A DNA stretch of 64,000 bases from Gemmiger sp. An50 (GCF_002161595.1 NZ_NFID01000017.1:36699-100698); one strand, 5' to 3'. Positions 1 to 8,572 are shown, numbered from the stretch's first letter. Made by a program: numbers and translations. The notes: generated by a model from the letters alone, not told the origin.

Positions 1-431
1 CAGATACCCACTATGCCGCCAAGCTGGCAGTGGAAAAGGGCTTTTCCCAGGTGCTCATGCTGGGGGCGCTGGGCGGCCACCGGCTGGAGCACACGCTGGC
101 CAACATCGGCACCGGCCTGTGGCTGGCAAAGCAGGGCGTACAGGTAACACTGGCCGACGAGGACAGTCTGCTTTGCTATCTGATGCCCGGCGAGACCATG
201 GAGCTGCCCTACGAGCCGGAGGAATACTTTTCGGTGCTGCCGCTGGAGGGCAGAGCCGAGGGAGTGTGTGAGCGGGGTGCAAAATACACCCTGGAGGACG
301 CCACCCTCACCACAGTGGATTTTCCGCTGGGGGTAAGTAATGAGACCCTGCCCGGCGGCGCAACCATCACGGTGCGAACGGGCGCTTTGCTGGTGATCCG
401 CACCAAAAAGGACCACCAACTGGACCGCTGA
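1..431 (+). CDS. thiN: Thiamine diphosphokinase, C-terminal part (cut by window start)
   Basis: This enzyme transfers pyrophosphate from ATP to thiamine to make thiamine diphosphate in the cytoplasm. The reading frame is open from base 3, so the gene begins before the window. The visible part opens with DTHYAAKLAVEKG, the end of the family's conserved Asp-rich substrate motif, and continues with GALGGHRLEHTLANI, the second family signature. The remaining ~90 residues form the beta-rich thiamine-binding domain. About 140 residues are visible, against a usual 210. In Bacillus subtilis thiN is directly followed by spoVM, and the same order is seen here, which supports both calls. Confidence 0.93.
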   Translation, partial: DTHYAAKLAVEKGFSQVLMLGALGGHRLEHTLANIGTGLWLAKQGVQVTLADEDSLLCYLMPGETMELPYEPEEYFSVLPLEGRAEGVCERGAKYTLEDATLTTVDFPLGVSNETLPGGATITVRTGALLVIRTKKDHQLDR

Positions 432-498
432 TGCACAAATCCCGGGGCGGATGGATATACTGAAGCAAAACCATCAGCCACAAGGGAGGGAAGCGGCA

Positions 499-579
499 AT
501 GCAAGTGATCGTGGTCAAAAGCCCCAAATGCCTGGCAGGAGTTCTGCGGGCGCTGTTTAAGATCAAGAAGGAAAACTGA
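499..579 (+). CDS. spoVM: SpoVM, 26-residue spore coat anchoring peptide
   Basis: SpoVM is an amphipathic peptide made in the mother cell. It sits on the curved outer forespore membrane and recruits SpoIVA. This open frame encodes exactly 26 residues, the usual SpoVM length, starting MQVIVVKSPKCLAG and ending ALFKIKKEN. It keeps Pro9, the Lys-X-Pro-Lys core, a central hydrophobic LAGVLRALF stretch and a basic tail, in line with the Bacillus peptide. A ribosome-binding site (GGAGGG, 485-490) lies 8 bases before the ATG. It follows thiN, as in Bacillus, and its partner spoIVA lies 1.7 kb downstream. It is easy to miss because of its size. The call rests on length, motif and context together. 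Confidence 0.9.
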   Translation: MQVIVVKSPKCLAGVLRALFKIKKEN

Positions 580-591
580 GTCCGACTCAAA

Positions 592-636
592 GCAAAGGGC
601 CCGCTGCCTGAAAAAACCAGGCGGCGGGCCCTTTGC
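592..636 (+). terminator. Strong hairpin after spoVM
   Basis: A long inverted repeat (592-604 pairing with 624-636, plus an inner CCTG/CCAGG pair) lies between spoVM and the coat gene. It has no T-tract, so it may slow or protect transcripts rather than terminate them fully. Confidence 0.5.
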
Positions 637-710
637 CTGCAAAAAAGGGGTATGGCTTGCCCACCGCGCGCATATACATGGGACTAGAAACGCGCGAAAG
701 GGGCGAAAAA

Positions 711-2225
711 ATGGAATTGAAGGTATTCAGGGACTCGCTGTCCGCCATGGGGAGCCTGTGCGAGACCAAGGCAGAGCTTCCGGTGGAGGCGGAGATCCTT
801 ATTCCGGATTATCTGCCGCAGGTGTTCAAGATCATAAAATGCTTCGTCTACCTGGTGCCGCTGCAAAAACAGATCACAGCCGGCCGCCTGACTGTGGACG
901 GCTACCTGCGGTGTGTGGTGTATTACCAGGCCGAGGAGGACCAAAGCCTGTGCCAGACCGAACAGAAGCTGCCCTTCACCCGGGCTATGGATCTGCCGGA
1001 GGGGGATTATTCCGGCTACAGCGTCCAGGTGGGCGGTCAGCTGGAATATCTGAACTGCCGGGCGGTGAACCAGCGCCGGGTGGATCTGCGGGGGGCTTAT
1101 GCCCTCAGTGCCCGGGTGGCCTGCCGCACCGACCAGGAGGTGATCACCGCTCTGGCGGACTGCGGCATCGAGCAGCGGATGGAATCGGTGGAGGGCGTCA
1201 AGTGCCTGGCCAGCCTGGATAAGATGATTACCGCGGAGGAGCAGCTGCAGTTTGCCCAGCCGCCTCAGGCCATTCTGGACGTAGCCGGAGTGGGCCAGGT
1301 GGAGGATGTGAAGCTGATTTCCGGCAAGGCGGTGGTCAAAGGCGCCATCCAGGTGAACCTGTTGTATCGCACCGGCCCCGGCTATCAGATGGAACAGACC
1401 CAGCAGCGGGTAGCATTCAATCAAATTTTGGACCTGGAGGGCGTGCCGGAGGACAGCGAGTGCTTTGCATCCGCCGAGCTCACCGGCTGCACCGTGATGG
1501 CCGCGGCCCAGGAGGGCGGCCACACCATCACCGCCACCGCGGCGCTGCATCTGCGGGTGTGGCGCAAAAACGAGTGCTATCTGGTCAGCGACGCCTTCTC
1601 CACCCAGTTCGAGACCCAGGTGAGCAGCCAGCGTATCCTCACCGAGCAGCTGTTCCAGACCCTCGGACAGGAGTGTGAGGCCCAGACCGGCGGTGCGCTG
1701 CCGGACGAGGAGGCCCAGATCATCCACTGCTTTGTGCTGCCCGGCCTGCCGGAGCTCACCGCCGTGGGGCAGGGGGTCCAGCTGAGCGGCCGGGCCAGCG
1801 CCCATGTGTTCTGCATGAACTCGCTGGGCGAGATCGACTGCTACGACAAGAGCTTTGAATATACCCTGAGTCCGCCCTGGCCGGGCAGCCCGGAGGAATA
1901 CCGCTGCGAGTGCTGGCCCACCGTCACCGACATCGACGTGCGAAAGAATGGGGCCGAGATGACCCTGAGCGCCCGCATCCGGCTGGACGGCTTGGTGTTC
2001 AAGCGCAGCTGGCAGACGGCGCTGGCGCAGGTGGAATGCGGCGAAGCGCTGGAGCAGCCGGAGCCGGACATCGCGCTGCGCATCTATTACGCGGCCCCCG
2101 GCGAGGACGTGTTCGAAATCGCCAAGCGGTACCATGTGTCACCGTCGGCCATGCTGAAAAGCAACCAGCTGGAGGACACCCGCATCACCCAGGCGGCCCG
2201 GCTGCTGGTGCCGGCCAGCATGTGA
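711..2225 (+). CDS. SipL-like spore coat morphogenetic protein (SPOCS/DUF3794 domains plus C-terminal LysM)
   Basis: This 504-residue protein has DUF3794 (SPOCS)-type beta-rich segments over most of its length and ends in a LysM-like motif (last ~48 residues, APGEDVFEIAKRYHVSPSAM). The architecture and length match Clostridioides difficile SipL, which binds SpoIVA through its LysM domain and is needed to localise the coat on the forespore. The start chosen is the ATG at 711, giving MELKVFRDSL, the usual family N-terminus, after an AAAGGGG ribosome-binding site. The frame is open further upstream, but that stretch overlaps the preceding hairpin. spoIVA begins 18 bases after the stop, so the two are almost certainly co-transcribed. 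Function is inferred from architecture and neighbour. Confidence 0.85.
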   Translation: MELKVFRDSLSAMGSLCETKAELPVEAEILIPDYLPQVFKIIKCFVYLVPLQKQITAGRLTVDGYLRCVVYYQAEEDQSLCQTEQKLPFTRAMDLPEGDYSGYSVQVGGQLEYLNCRAVNQRRVDLRGAYALSARVACRTDQEVITALADCGIEQRMESVEGVKCLASLDKMITAEEQLQFAQPPQAILDVAGVGQVEDVKLISGKAVVKGAIQVNLLYRTGPGYQMEQTQQRVAFNQILDLEGVPEDSECFASAELTGCTVMAAAQEGGHTITATAALHLRVWRKNECYLVSDAFSTQFETQVSSQRILTEQLFQTLGQECEAQTGGALPDEEAQIIHCFVLPGLPELTAVGQGVQLSGRASAHVFCMNSLGEIDCYDKSFEYTLSPPWPGSPEEYRCECWPTVTDIDVRKNGAEMTLSARIRLDGLVFKRSWQTALAQVECGEALEQPEPDIALRIYYAAPGEDVFEIAKRYHVSPSAMLKSNQLEDTRITQAARLLVPASM

Positions 2226-2243
2226 AAGGAGGGGAGGAATTCA

Positions 2244-3719
2244 ATGGAAACCCAGGGCGTTTATAAGGACATCGCAGCCCGTACCGGCGGCGATATTTAC
2301 ATCGGCGTGGTGGGCCCGGTGCGCACCGGCAAGAGCACCTTCATCAAAAAATTTATGGAGGAGCTGGTGCTGCCTCAGCTCACCAGCCCGGCGGTGAAGA
2401 ACCGGGCGCGGGACGAACTGCCCCAGTCCGCCGCAGGGCGCACCATCATGACCACCGAGCCCAAATTCATCCCGGAGGCCGCCGTCACCATCGAGCTGGA
2501 AGGAGGCGGCAGCTTCAAGACCCGGCTGATCGATTGTGTGGGCTACATGGTGGAGGGAGCCATGGGCCACGAGGAGGACGAAAAGCCCCGCATGGTGAAG
2601 AGCCCCTGGTTTGAGGAGGAGATTCCCTTCGATCAGGCGGCCCAGACCGGCACCCGCAAGGTGATCCGGGAGCATTCCACCATCGGACTGGTCATCACCA
2701 CCGACGGCTCCATCAGCGACATTCCCCGGGAAAAATACCAGGCGGCGGAGGCTCAGGTCATCGCCGAGCTGGACGAGATCAACAAGCCCTTTGTAATTCT
2801 GCTCAACTGTGTGGACCCCCATAAGCCGGATGTGTACCAGCTGGCCCAGCAGATGGAGCAGGAATACGGCCACACCGTGATTCCGGTCAGTTGCCTGGAC
2901 CTGGACCGGGCGGCCATCGGCAAGATTTTGCAGAGCGTGCTCTATGAGTTTGAGGTGAAGGAAATCGCCTTCGCCATGCCCAAGTGGATCACCATGCTGG
3001 AGCCGGACCACTGGCTGCAGCAGCAGGTCTACGCGGCGGCCCGGGAATACGCGGACTCGGTGGCCCAGATGAAGGACGTGGCTTGCCGGGAAGGCCCGGT
3101 GCAGTGTGAGGCGCTGAAAGCCTCCCGCATCCGTTCGCTGGAGCTGGCCACCGGCCGGGTGGTACTGGAGCTGGAGCTGCGGCCGGAGATTTTCTATCAG
3201 GTGCTGGGCGAGACCACCGGCCTGGAAATCTGCGACGAGGCCAGCCTGATGCCCTGCATCATCGGCCTTGCCCGTGCCAAGCGGGAATATGAGAAGATTC
3301 GCAGCGCGCTGGAACAGGTGGAGGCCACCGGCTACGGCATCGTGATGCCCACCATCAGCGAGCTGCGGCTGGAGGAGCCGGAGATCGTGCACCAGGGCGG
3401 CCGCTACGGGGTGCGGCTGCGGGCCAGCGCCCCGTCCATCCATCTGCTCAAAGCCACCATCAACACCGAGATTTCTCCCATCGTGGGCTCGGAAAAGCAG
3501 TCGGAGGAGCTGGTGGTCAGCCTGCTGCACGACTTCGAGCAGGACCCGCTGAAGATCTGGCAGTCCAACATCTTTGGCAAGAGCCTGCACGAGCTGGTAA
3601 ACGAGGGGCTGCAGAACAAGCTGCTGCACATGCCCCAGGAGGCCCGCGCCCGCCTGCAGGAGACCCTGGAGCGGGTGATCAACGAGGGCTGTACCGGCCT
3701 GATCTGCATTATTTTGTAA
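2244..3719 (+). CDS. spoIVA: Spore coat morphogenetic ATPase SpoIVA
   Basis: SpoIVA is a cytoskeletal ATPase that polymerises irreversibly around the forespore to form the coat basement layer. The 491-residue product matches the usual length (Bacillus 492). The Walker A motif GPVRTGKST is at residues 24-32, with the lysine at 30 as in Bacillus. The C-terminus ends hydrophobic with a cysteine close by (CTGLICIIL), the region that contacts SpoVM in Bacillus. The ATG follows GGAGGGGAGG. It is the last gene of the sipL-like/spoIVA unit and is followed by an intrinsic terminator. Mother-cell sigma control is expected from the family, but no clear sigma-E promoter was identified. Confidence 0.97.
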   Translation: METQGVYKDIAARTGGDIYIGVVGPVRTGKSTFIKKFMEELVLPQLTSPAVKNRARDELPQSAAGRTIMTTEPKFIPEAAVTIELEGGGSFKTRLIDCVGYMVEGAMGHEEDEKPRMVKSPWFEEEIPFDQAAQTGTRKVIREHSTIGLVITTDGSISDIPREKYQAAEAQVIAELDEINKPFVILLNCVDPHKPDVYQLAQQMEQEYGHTVIPVSCLDLDRAAIGKILQSVLYEFEVKEIAFAMPKWITMLEPDHWLQQQVYAAAREYADSVAQMKDVACREGPVQCEALKASRIRSLELATGRVVLELELRPEIFYQVLGETTGLEICDEASLMPCIIGLARAKREYEKIRSALEQVEATGYGIVMPTISELRLEEPEIVHQGGRYGVRLRASAPSIHLLKATINTEISPIVGSEKQSEELVVSLLHDFEQDPLKIWQSNIFGKSLHELVNEGLQNKLLHMPQEARARLQETLERVINEGCTGLICIIL

Positions 3720-3736
3720 CAAAAAATCCCAAAGCA

Positions 3737-3776
3737 AAAAGCCGCCGTATCGGCAAAATACGGCGGCTTTTTTGTG
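3737..3776 (+). terminator. Intrinsic terminator after spoIVA
   Basis: GCCGCCGTAT pairs with ATACGGCGGC around a short loop and is followed by a run of T (3768-3773). Confidence 0.9.
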
Positions 3777-3825
3777 TAAAAACGGTGCAAACTAACCCCA
3801 ATGAGGCGGACCAGGCGCAAAAACA

Positions 3826-3854
3826 TTGATTCTTTGGTGAAAATAGTGTAAAAT
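3826..3854 (+). promoter_or_regulatory. Sigma-A-type promoter for the polysaccharide gene pair
   Basis: TTGATT (3826-3831) and TAAAAT (3849-3854) are separated by 17 bases. Transcription from here would give a leader of about 200 nt before the dehydratase gene. Confidence 0.6.
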
Positions 3855-3861
3855 TACAAGA

Positions 3862-3940
3862 AAACACAAGGGGTAGCACTGCGCCTTTTGCACCGCCCGG
3901 CCAAGGCGGCGCCGTGCCGGATGTCCGGCGTTTTATTTTC
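3862..3940 (+). promoter_or_regulatory. Structured leader with attenuator-like hairpin
   Basis: Within the ~200-nt leader, GCCGG-ATGT-CCGGC (3916-3929) followed by GTTTTATTTT looks like an intrinsic terminator. An upstream stretch (about 3889-3916) can form a competing pair using the same GTGCCGG bases. This suggests attenuation. No known riboswitch class was recognised. The rest of 3941-4058 shows nothing further. Confidence 0.35.
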
Positions 3941-4064
3941 TCACGGCTGCAGCGCTATTCGGAACAATGGGGCATGGTGTCCTGTGGATCGCCGGCAGGG
4001 CACTATTTGTCGCGCCCGGAGTCCGGCTGAAAACAAAAACAAAGTTTGGTGATAGAATTTGTCA

Positions 4065-5942
4065 ATGAAGATCGGTGCGATCCTGAGCAGATTCCGCAAG
4101 CAGATCCTGATGCTGTTCGACGTCTGCGCTCTTACGGTCTGCTATCTGGCGCCCTGGGTGCTGATCAGCGGCCGCGCGCCCTACGCGCAGTATTCCAGCC
4201 TGCTGGTGGCCAGCTGTTTCCTGTTTGTCTGCTGCTTCGAGATCGTCTATGGCCTGATGGGCATGTACGACAGCCTGTGGCGCTACGCCGAGGTGGTGGA
4301 GTTCTTCCGGCTGTGTACCGGCTCGGCCATCGCGATTTTCCTGTTCGTGGCCAGCTCGCTGCTCATCTTCCAGGGAACGGGCAGCCAGGTGCCCATTTCG
4401 GTCTACTTCCTCAGCGCCATGTTCTCGGCGGGCGTGACCATGTATTCCCGCCTGGTGTACCGGATGTACCGGAATGTGAAGCTGGGCAAAAAAGGCGGCC
4501 AGAAGGCCCGCCGTACCCTGCTTATCGGCGCAGGCGATGCGGCCAGCACCCTTCTGCATGAGCAGTTCAAAAAGCCCAGCCCGGACATGAACATCATCTG
4601 CTGCGTGGACGACGCGCCGGAAAAGCAGGGCCGATACATCATGGGCATCCAGATCATGGGCACCACCGAAGATATCCCCGAGATCGTGGAGCAGTGCGAG
4701 ATCGAGAGCATCCTGCTGGCCATCCCCACCATGGACGAGGAAAACAAGCGTCGGGTGCTGTCCATCTGCAACAAGACCAAGTGCAACATCAAGATTCTGC
4801 CGGATATTGTGAAGATGATCACCGACGGTCAGGACCTTGCCTCCCGCATCCGTGACGTTAAAGTGGAAGACCTGCTGGGCCGGGAAGAGGTGCAGCTGTC
4901 GGTCCGGATCGCGGAATTTCTGCGGGGTAAGCGGGTCATGGTCACCGGCGGCGGCGGTTCCATCGGTTCCGAGCTGTGCCGTCAGATCGCGTCCTGCGAG
5001 CCCAAGGAGCTGCTTCTGGTGGACATCTACGAGAACAGTGCCTACGAGATTCAGCAGGAGCTTCGCCGCAAATACGGCGACAAGCTGGATTTGCAGGTGC
5101 AGATCGCCTCGGTGCGCGATTCCAAAAAGATGGATGCCCTGTTCGAGCACTACCGTCCCGAAATTGTATTTCATGCCGCCGCCCATAAGCATGTGCCCCT
5201 GATGGAGGACAGCCCGGAGGAAGCGGTAAAGAATAATGTGTTCGGCACCTTCAACGTGGCAAGCTCGGCGGACCGGTACGGGGCCGAGCGGTTCGTGCTG
5301 ATCTCCACCGACAAGGCAGTGAACCCCACCAACGTGATGGGCGCCACCAAGCGTGTGTGCGAAATGATCGTGCAGGCCATGGCCCAGAGAAGCAAGACCC
5401 GGTTTGCGGCGGTGCGCTTCGGCAACGTGCTGGGTTCCAACGGTTCGGTGATTCCTCTGTTCAAGGACCAGATTGCCTGCGGCGGCCCGGTCACGGTGAC
5501 CCACCCGGACATCGTCCGCTATTTCATGACCATTTCCGAGGCGGTAAGCCTGGTTCTGGAGGCTGGTTCCATGGCCACCGGCGGCGAGATCTTCGTGCTG
5601 GACATGGGCAAGCCCATGCGCATTCTGGATTTGGCCGAGAACCTAATCAAGCTTTCCGGCTTCATTCCATACAAGGACATTCAGATCGTGTTCACCGGCC
5701 TGCGCCCCGGCGAAAAGCTGTTTGAGGAGCTGCTGATGGACGAGGAGGGCCTGCGCAAGACCGAAAACCGGAAGATCTACATCGGCGCGCCCCTCAAGCT
5801 GAACAACCAGACCTTCTTCGATCACCTGATGACCCTGAAGCAGATTGCCTACACCAATAACAGCGACAACCTGGTGCAGGCGCTTATCGACATGGTGCCC
5901 ACCTTCCACCACAAGACCAACTGTGGGCAGGAACCCGCCTGA
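4065..5942 (+). CDS. Membrane-bound UDP-sugar 4,6-dehydratase (PglF/CapD family)
   Basis: The protein has about four N-terminal membrane segments (residues ~10-115), then a first nucleotide-binding-like domain (LLIGAGDAA, ~150). A second, catalytic Rossmann domain has VTGGGGSIGSE near residue 292. The NVMGATK motif is the Met-X3-Lys variant of the short-chain dehydrogenase active site typical of inverting or retaining UDP-GlcNAc 4,6-dehydratases. It probably makes a 4-keto-6-deoxy sugar nucleotide for a surface polysaccharide. I chose ATG 4065; a TTG two codons upstream (4059) is also possible with the same weak GGTGA ribosome-binding site. The sugar transferase follows 30 bases downstream. 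No aminotransferase is present to complete a bacillosamine-like route here. Confidence 0.88.
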   Translation: MKIGAILSRFRKQILMLFDVCALTVCYLAPWVLISGRAPYAQYSSLLVASCFLFVCCFEIVYGLMGMYDSLWRYAEVVEFFRLCTGSAIAIFLFVASSLLIFQGTGSQVPISVYFLSAMFSAGVTMYSRLVYRMYRNVKLGKKGGQKARRTLLIGAGDAASTLLHEQFKKPSPDMNIICCVDDAPEKQGRYIMGIQIMGTTEDIPEIVEQCEIESILLAIPTMDEENKRRVLSICNKTKCNIKILPDIVKMITDGQDLASRIRDVKVEDLLGREEVQLSVRIAEFLRGKRVMVTGGGGSIGSELCRQIASCEPKELLLVDIYENSAYEIQQELRRKYGDKLDLQVQIASVRDSKKMDALFEHYRPEIVFHAAAHKHVPLMEDSPEEAVKNNVFGTFNVASSADRYGAERFVLISTDKAVNPTNVMGATKRVCEMIVQAMAQRSKTRFAAVRFGNVLGSNGSVIPLFKDQIACGGPVTVTHPDIVRYFMTISEAVSLVLEAGSMATGGEIFVLDMGKPMRILDLAENLIKLSGFIPYKDIQIVFTGLRPGEKLFEELLMDEEGLRKTENRKIYIGAPLKLNNQTFFDHLMTLKQIAYTNNSDNLVQALIDMVPTFHHKTNCGQEPA

Positions 5943-5972
5943 TGAAGCGAGACCAGCTAGGAGGAATGTTTC

Positions 5973-6563
5973 ATGTATCGCAATGTGATCAAGCGTGTGA
6001 TTGACTGGGTGCTGTCGCTCTGCGCCATCGTTGTGCTGTCGCCGCTGCTGGCCATACTGGCGCTGTGCATCAAGGCTTCGTCTCCGGGGCCGGTGCTTTT
6101 CTGCCAGAAGCGGGTGGGCAAAGGCAAGACCTACTTCCAGATCTACAAGTTCCGCAGTATGCGCACGGATACCCCCAAGGACATGCCCACGCATCTGTTG
6201 GAAAACCCGGACGCCTTCATCACACCCATTGGCCGCTTCCTGCGCAAGACCAGCCTGGACGAGCTGCCCCAGCTGTTCAATATTTTTAAAGGGGAAATGA
6301 GCATCATCGGTCCGCGCCCCGCCCTCTGGAACCAGGACGACCTGATCGCCGAGCGGGACAAATACGGCGCCAATGACTGCGTGCCCGGCCTGACCGGTTA
6401 TGCCCAGATTCACGGCCGCGACGAGCTGCCCATCCCCAAGAAAGCGGAACTGGACGGCTACTACGTTCAGCATCTGAGCTTCGGGCTGGATGTGAAGATC
6501 TTCTTCGGCACCATCCGCAGCGTGCTGCACCACGAGGGCATCGTGGAAGGCAAGCAGCCCTGA
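5973..6563 (+). CDS. PglC-type polyprenyl-phosphate sugar-1-phosphate transferase
   Basis: This 196-residue enzyme loads the first sugar phosphate onto undecaprenyl phosphate at the cytoplasmic membrane face. It has the small monotopic form: one N-terminal re-entrant hydrophobic segment (residues ~8-35), a KFRSMR motif, a catalytic DELPQLFN segment, and IGPRPAL and PGLTGYAQIHGRDEL blocks. The ATG follows AGGAGGAA (5958-5965). It pairs with the upstream dehydratase, which presumably makes its UDP-sugar substrate. The pair stands alone, with no glycosyltransferases or flippase nearby, so the rest of the pathway must be elsewhere. Confidence 0.92.
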   Translation: MYRNVIKRVIDWVLSLCAIVVLSPLLAILALCIKASSPGPVLFCQKRVGKGKTYFQIYKFRSMRTDTPKDMPTHLLENPDAFITPIGRFLRKTSLDELPQLFNIFKGEMSIIGPRPALWNQDDLIAERDKYGANDCVPGLTGYAQIHGRDELPIPKKAELDGYYVQHLSFGLDVKIFFGTIRSVLHHEGIVEGKQP

Positions 6564-6580
6564 GGTTACAAAAACAAAGA

Positions 6581-6628
6581 AAACCGCCGCTGTGCAAAAC
6601 CAAATGCACGGCGGCGGTTTTATTATTT
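6581..6628. terminator. Intrinsic terminator between convergent genes
   Basis: AAACCGCCGC/GCGGCGGTTT stem with T-rich tail, downstream of the sugar transferase and facing the minus-strand DUF4364 gene, whose stop is 25 bases further on. Confidence 0.85.
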
Positions 6629-6652
6629 GTATTTCGTTCAAAAGGGGGTAGG

Positions 6653-7237
6653 TCAGCACTTGGTGGAACTGTCCGGCTCCTCCTGGCGGGCGGAATCGGT
6701 GGTCATCGTCTCCAGAAGCAGAGCGTAGATCTCGCTGCCCTTTTCGATGAAGGCGTTTTTCACCATTTCGGCGGTCAGCGGGTCCGGCAGGGTGAAGGAA
6801 AGGCCGAACACCTCGCTGCCCAGCTCGTTGATGGAGCAGTGCACCACATAGCCCTGATCGGTTTTGGTTACCTGGGTCTGGTGCTGGGCCGCTTTGCGTA
6901 CCCACTGCTGTGCCCGAATCACTGCCCGGATGGCGGTTTCCCGCACGCTGCGGGGCAGCAGGTCGAAACCCAGCTCGTCGGTCACCGAAATGCCCTTGGG
7001 GGTGATGTGATAACCGCCATTCTCGTCCACGGTCACAAGGCCCTGATCCTCCAGGTCGGCCAGGCTTCCGGCCAGTTCAAAATAATTCACCAGCTGCTCG
7101 CCCAGCAGCGCGTTTTCTATATCCTGTCGGCATAAAGGCGCGGCGGTGCGGATCAGGTAGCACAAAAGGATGCTCACCTGGGATCGGTCGGTCAGGCCGC
7201 CCGGCTTTACGCCAAAGGTAAATGCATTTCCGGCCAC
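6653..7237 (-). CDS. DUF4364 family protein
   Basis: This ~194-residue protein has a predicted winged-helix-like N-terminal half (ILLCYLIRTAAPLCRQDIENALL, then LADLEDQGLVTVDENGGYHITPKG) and a less conserved C-terminal half, matching the DUF4364 family of Clostridia. It is probably a DNA-binding regulator, but no target is known. I chose GTG 7237, which sits 9 bases after AAGGAA. The frame extends three codons further, to another GTG that lies directly against the ribosome-binding site. It lies downstream of the S1-domain gene with a 36-base gap and may be co-transcribed with it. Confidence 0.8.
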   Translation of the reverse strand: MAGNAFTFGVKPGGLTDRSQVSILLCYLIRTAAPLCRQDIENALLGEQLVNYFELAGSLADLEDQGLVTVDENGGYHITPKGISVTDELGFDLLPRSVRETAIRAVIRAQQWVRKAAQHQTQVTKTDQGYVVHCSINELGSEVFGLSFTLPDPLTAEMVKNAFIEKGSEIYALLLETMTTDSARQEEPDSSTKC

Positions 7238-7273
7238 AGCAAACACTTCCTTTTCTTAGGTGTACTGTTACTA

Positions 7274-8227
7274 TTATAAAAGGATTTGTTCGCCCGCGCA
7301 AGGCCCGGCAGCTGCCTTGGCCTCGGATTCAAATTCCGTCTCGATGTGTTTGCGGCTGAAGGGGGTGGAATAGACCCAGCGGTCGATGTGGCCTTCGGTT
7401 TGGGTGTAGGGCAGGGCAAAGCGCAGCGGTTCGCTCAGCTCCCGGTTTACGATCACCAGCTTCAGCTTCATCTTGTCCGGTAAAATGCTCTTGATGTAAA
7501 CGCTCACCGGCTGGCCCAGCCGCAGTCCCTCGGTGCGCTCGGCAAGGCCCGCCAGATTGGGGGCAATCTCGATGAATACGCCGTAATCCTCAATGCTCCG
7601 CACAATGCCCACCACCGTTTCACCCACGGCGAACCGGTCGGCGTTCTCCTGCCAGGTGCCCAGCAGCTCCCGCAGGCTCAGCACCAGCCGGCCCTGGTCG
7701 TCCCGGCTTCTGATCACGCAGAACAGGTCCTCTTCCAGCTGTACCCGGTCGGCCGGGCTCTGGATGCGTGAGACCGAAAGGCAGTCGATGGGCAAGAGCG
7801 CGCTGATGCCGCAGCCCACGTCGCAAAACGCCCCGAAGGGCTCGATGTGAGTCACCCGGCAGGGAAGGATGTCCCCCGGGCGAAGCCGGTCCAGATATTC
7901 CTCCCGGCAGCGTCGCTGAGCCAGCCGTCGGGAAAGCCGCCAGGCCCCGTCCCCTCCGGGGGCTTCCAGAATCACAAAGCAGGTGGGCCGCCCCACCCGG
8001 GTGAGCACCGCGATCTCCCGCACCTGGCCGGAGTCGATGCCGTCGGCGCAGTCGTCATGCTCCATATAGGCGGGCTGCCCGTTTAAATCCAGCCGCAGCC
8101 GCTGCTGGCGGTCGAAGGCAAGGGCTGTGGCCTGCAGTACCTCGCCCTGGGCTTGTGCCTGGGTCAGCTGGGCCGGGCTTAGTTCACACGCGGGGCGGCA
8201 CAGCCCCTCCGGTTTATATTCCACCAT
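7274..8227 (-). CDS. S1 RNA-binding domain protein
   Basis: The 317-residue protein carries two S1-type OB-fold segments: about residues 113-180 (GDILPCRVTHIEPFGAFCDV) and 198-260 (VGETVVGIVRSIEDYGVFIEI). The N-terminal ~100 residues are not recognised. Such proteins are related to ribosomal S1/YfhC-like factors in Clostridia and probably bind RNA during translation. No catalytic motif is visible. The ATG at 8227 is preceded by ATGAGGATGAGG. It is divergent from the DUF951-prfA operon. Confidence 0.8.
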   Translation of the reverse strand: MVEYKPEGLCRPACELSPAQLTQAQAQGEVLQATALAFDRQQRLRLDLNGQPAYMEHDDCADGIDSGQVREIAVLTRVGRPTCFVILEAPGGDGAWRLSRRLAQRRCREEYLDRLRPGDILPCRVTHIEPFGAFCDVGCGISALLPIDCLSVSRIQSPADRVQLEEDLFCVIRSRDDQGRLVLSLRELLGTWQENADRFAVGETVVGIVRSIEDYGVFIEIAPNLAGLAERTEGLRLGQPVSVYIKSILPDKMKLKLVIVNRELSEPLRFALPYTQTEGHIDRWVYSTPFSRKHIETEFESEAKAAAGPCAGEQILL

Positions 8228-8309
8228 GAATCCTCATCCTCATTTCTACTGGTTTCAGATTGCGGCCGCGGCCGCTTAAAAAAATATATGCACCCCTTGG
8301 GCGGGATAT

Positions 8310-8337
8310 TTGCAAATTCCGCAAGATGGGGTATAAT
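8310..8337 (+). promoter_or_regulatory. Promoter of the DUF951-prfA operon
   Basis: TTGCAA (8310-8315), 16-base spacer, perfect TATAAT (8332-8337), 49 bases before the DUF951 start. Confidence 0.75.
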
Positions 8338-8386
8338 GTATTAGTTAATGGCTTGTATGCCCCAAAAACACAAAAGGAGGCCGCCT

Positions 8387-8572
8387 ATGGACGTTCGCGT
8401 TGGGGATCAGATCCTCACCAAAAAGCCCCATCCCTGCGGAGCAAGCTGCTTCGACGTGCTGCGGGTGGGCATGGATTTCAAGATCCGCTGCACCGGCTGC
8501 GGCCGCGAGGTCATGGTACCCCGGGCCAAGATCGAAAAGAACATCAAAAAGATCCTGCGCGGCGAAGAGTAG
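8387..8572 (+). CDS. DUF951 domain-containing protein
   Basis: This 61-residue protein starts MDVRVGDQILTKKPHPCG and has CxxC-like zinc ligands (the cysteines of PHPCG and CTGCG) with a basic tail. It matches the DUF951 family, which is widespread in Firmicutes and lacks a firm function; nucleic-acid binding is plausible. The start at 8387 follows a perfect AAAGGAGG (8373-8380). An in-frame upstream ATG at 8348 has no ribosome-binding site. It is the first gene of the operon with prfA. Confidence 0.9.
   Translation: MDVRVGDQILTKKPHPCGASCFDVLRVGMDFKIRCTGCGREVMVPRAKIEKNIKKILRGEE

Noticed and set aside
3862..3940. Possible c-di-GMP riboswitch in the dehydratase leader
   Set aside because: The conserved GEMM core bases are not seen. 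Only generic attenuator features remain.
8264..8278. GC palindrome GCGGCCGCGGCCGC between divergent genes
   Set aside because: Self-complementary GC runs are expected in this base composition, and it has no clear relation to either promoter.
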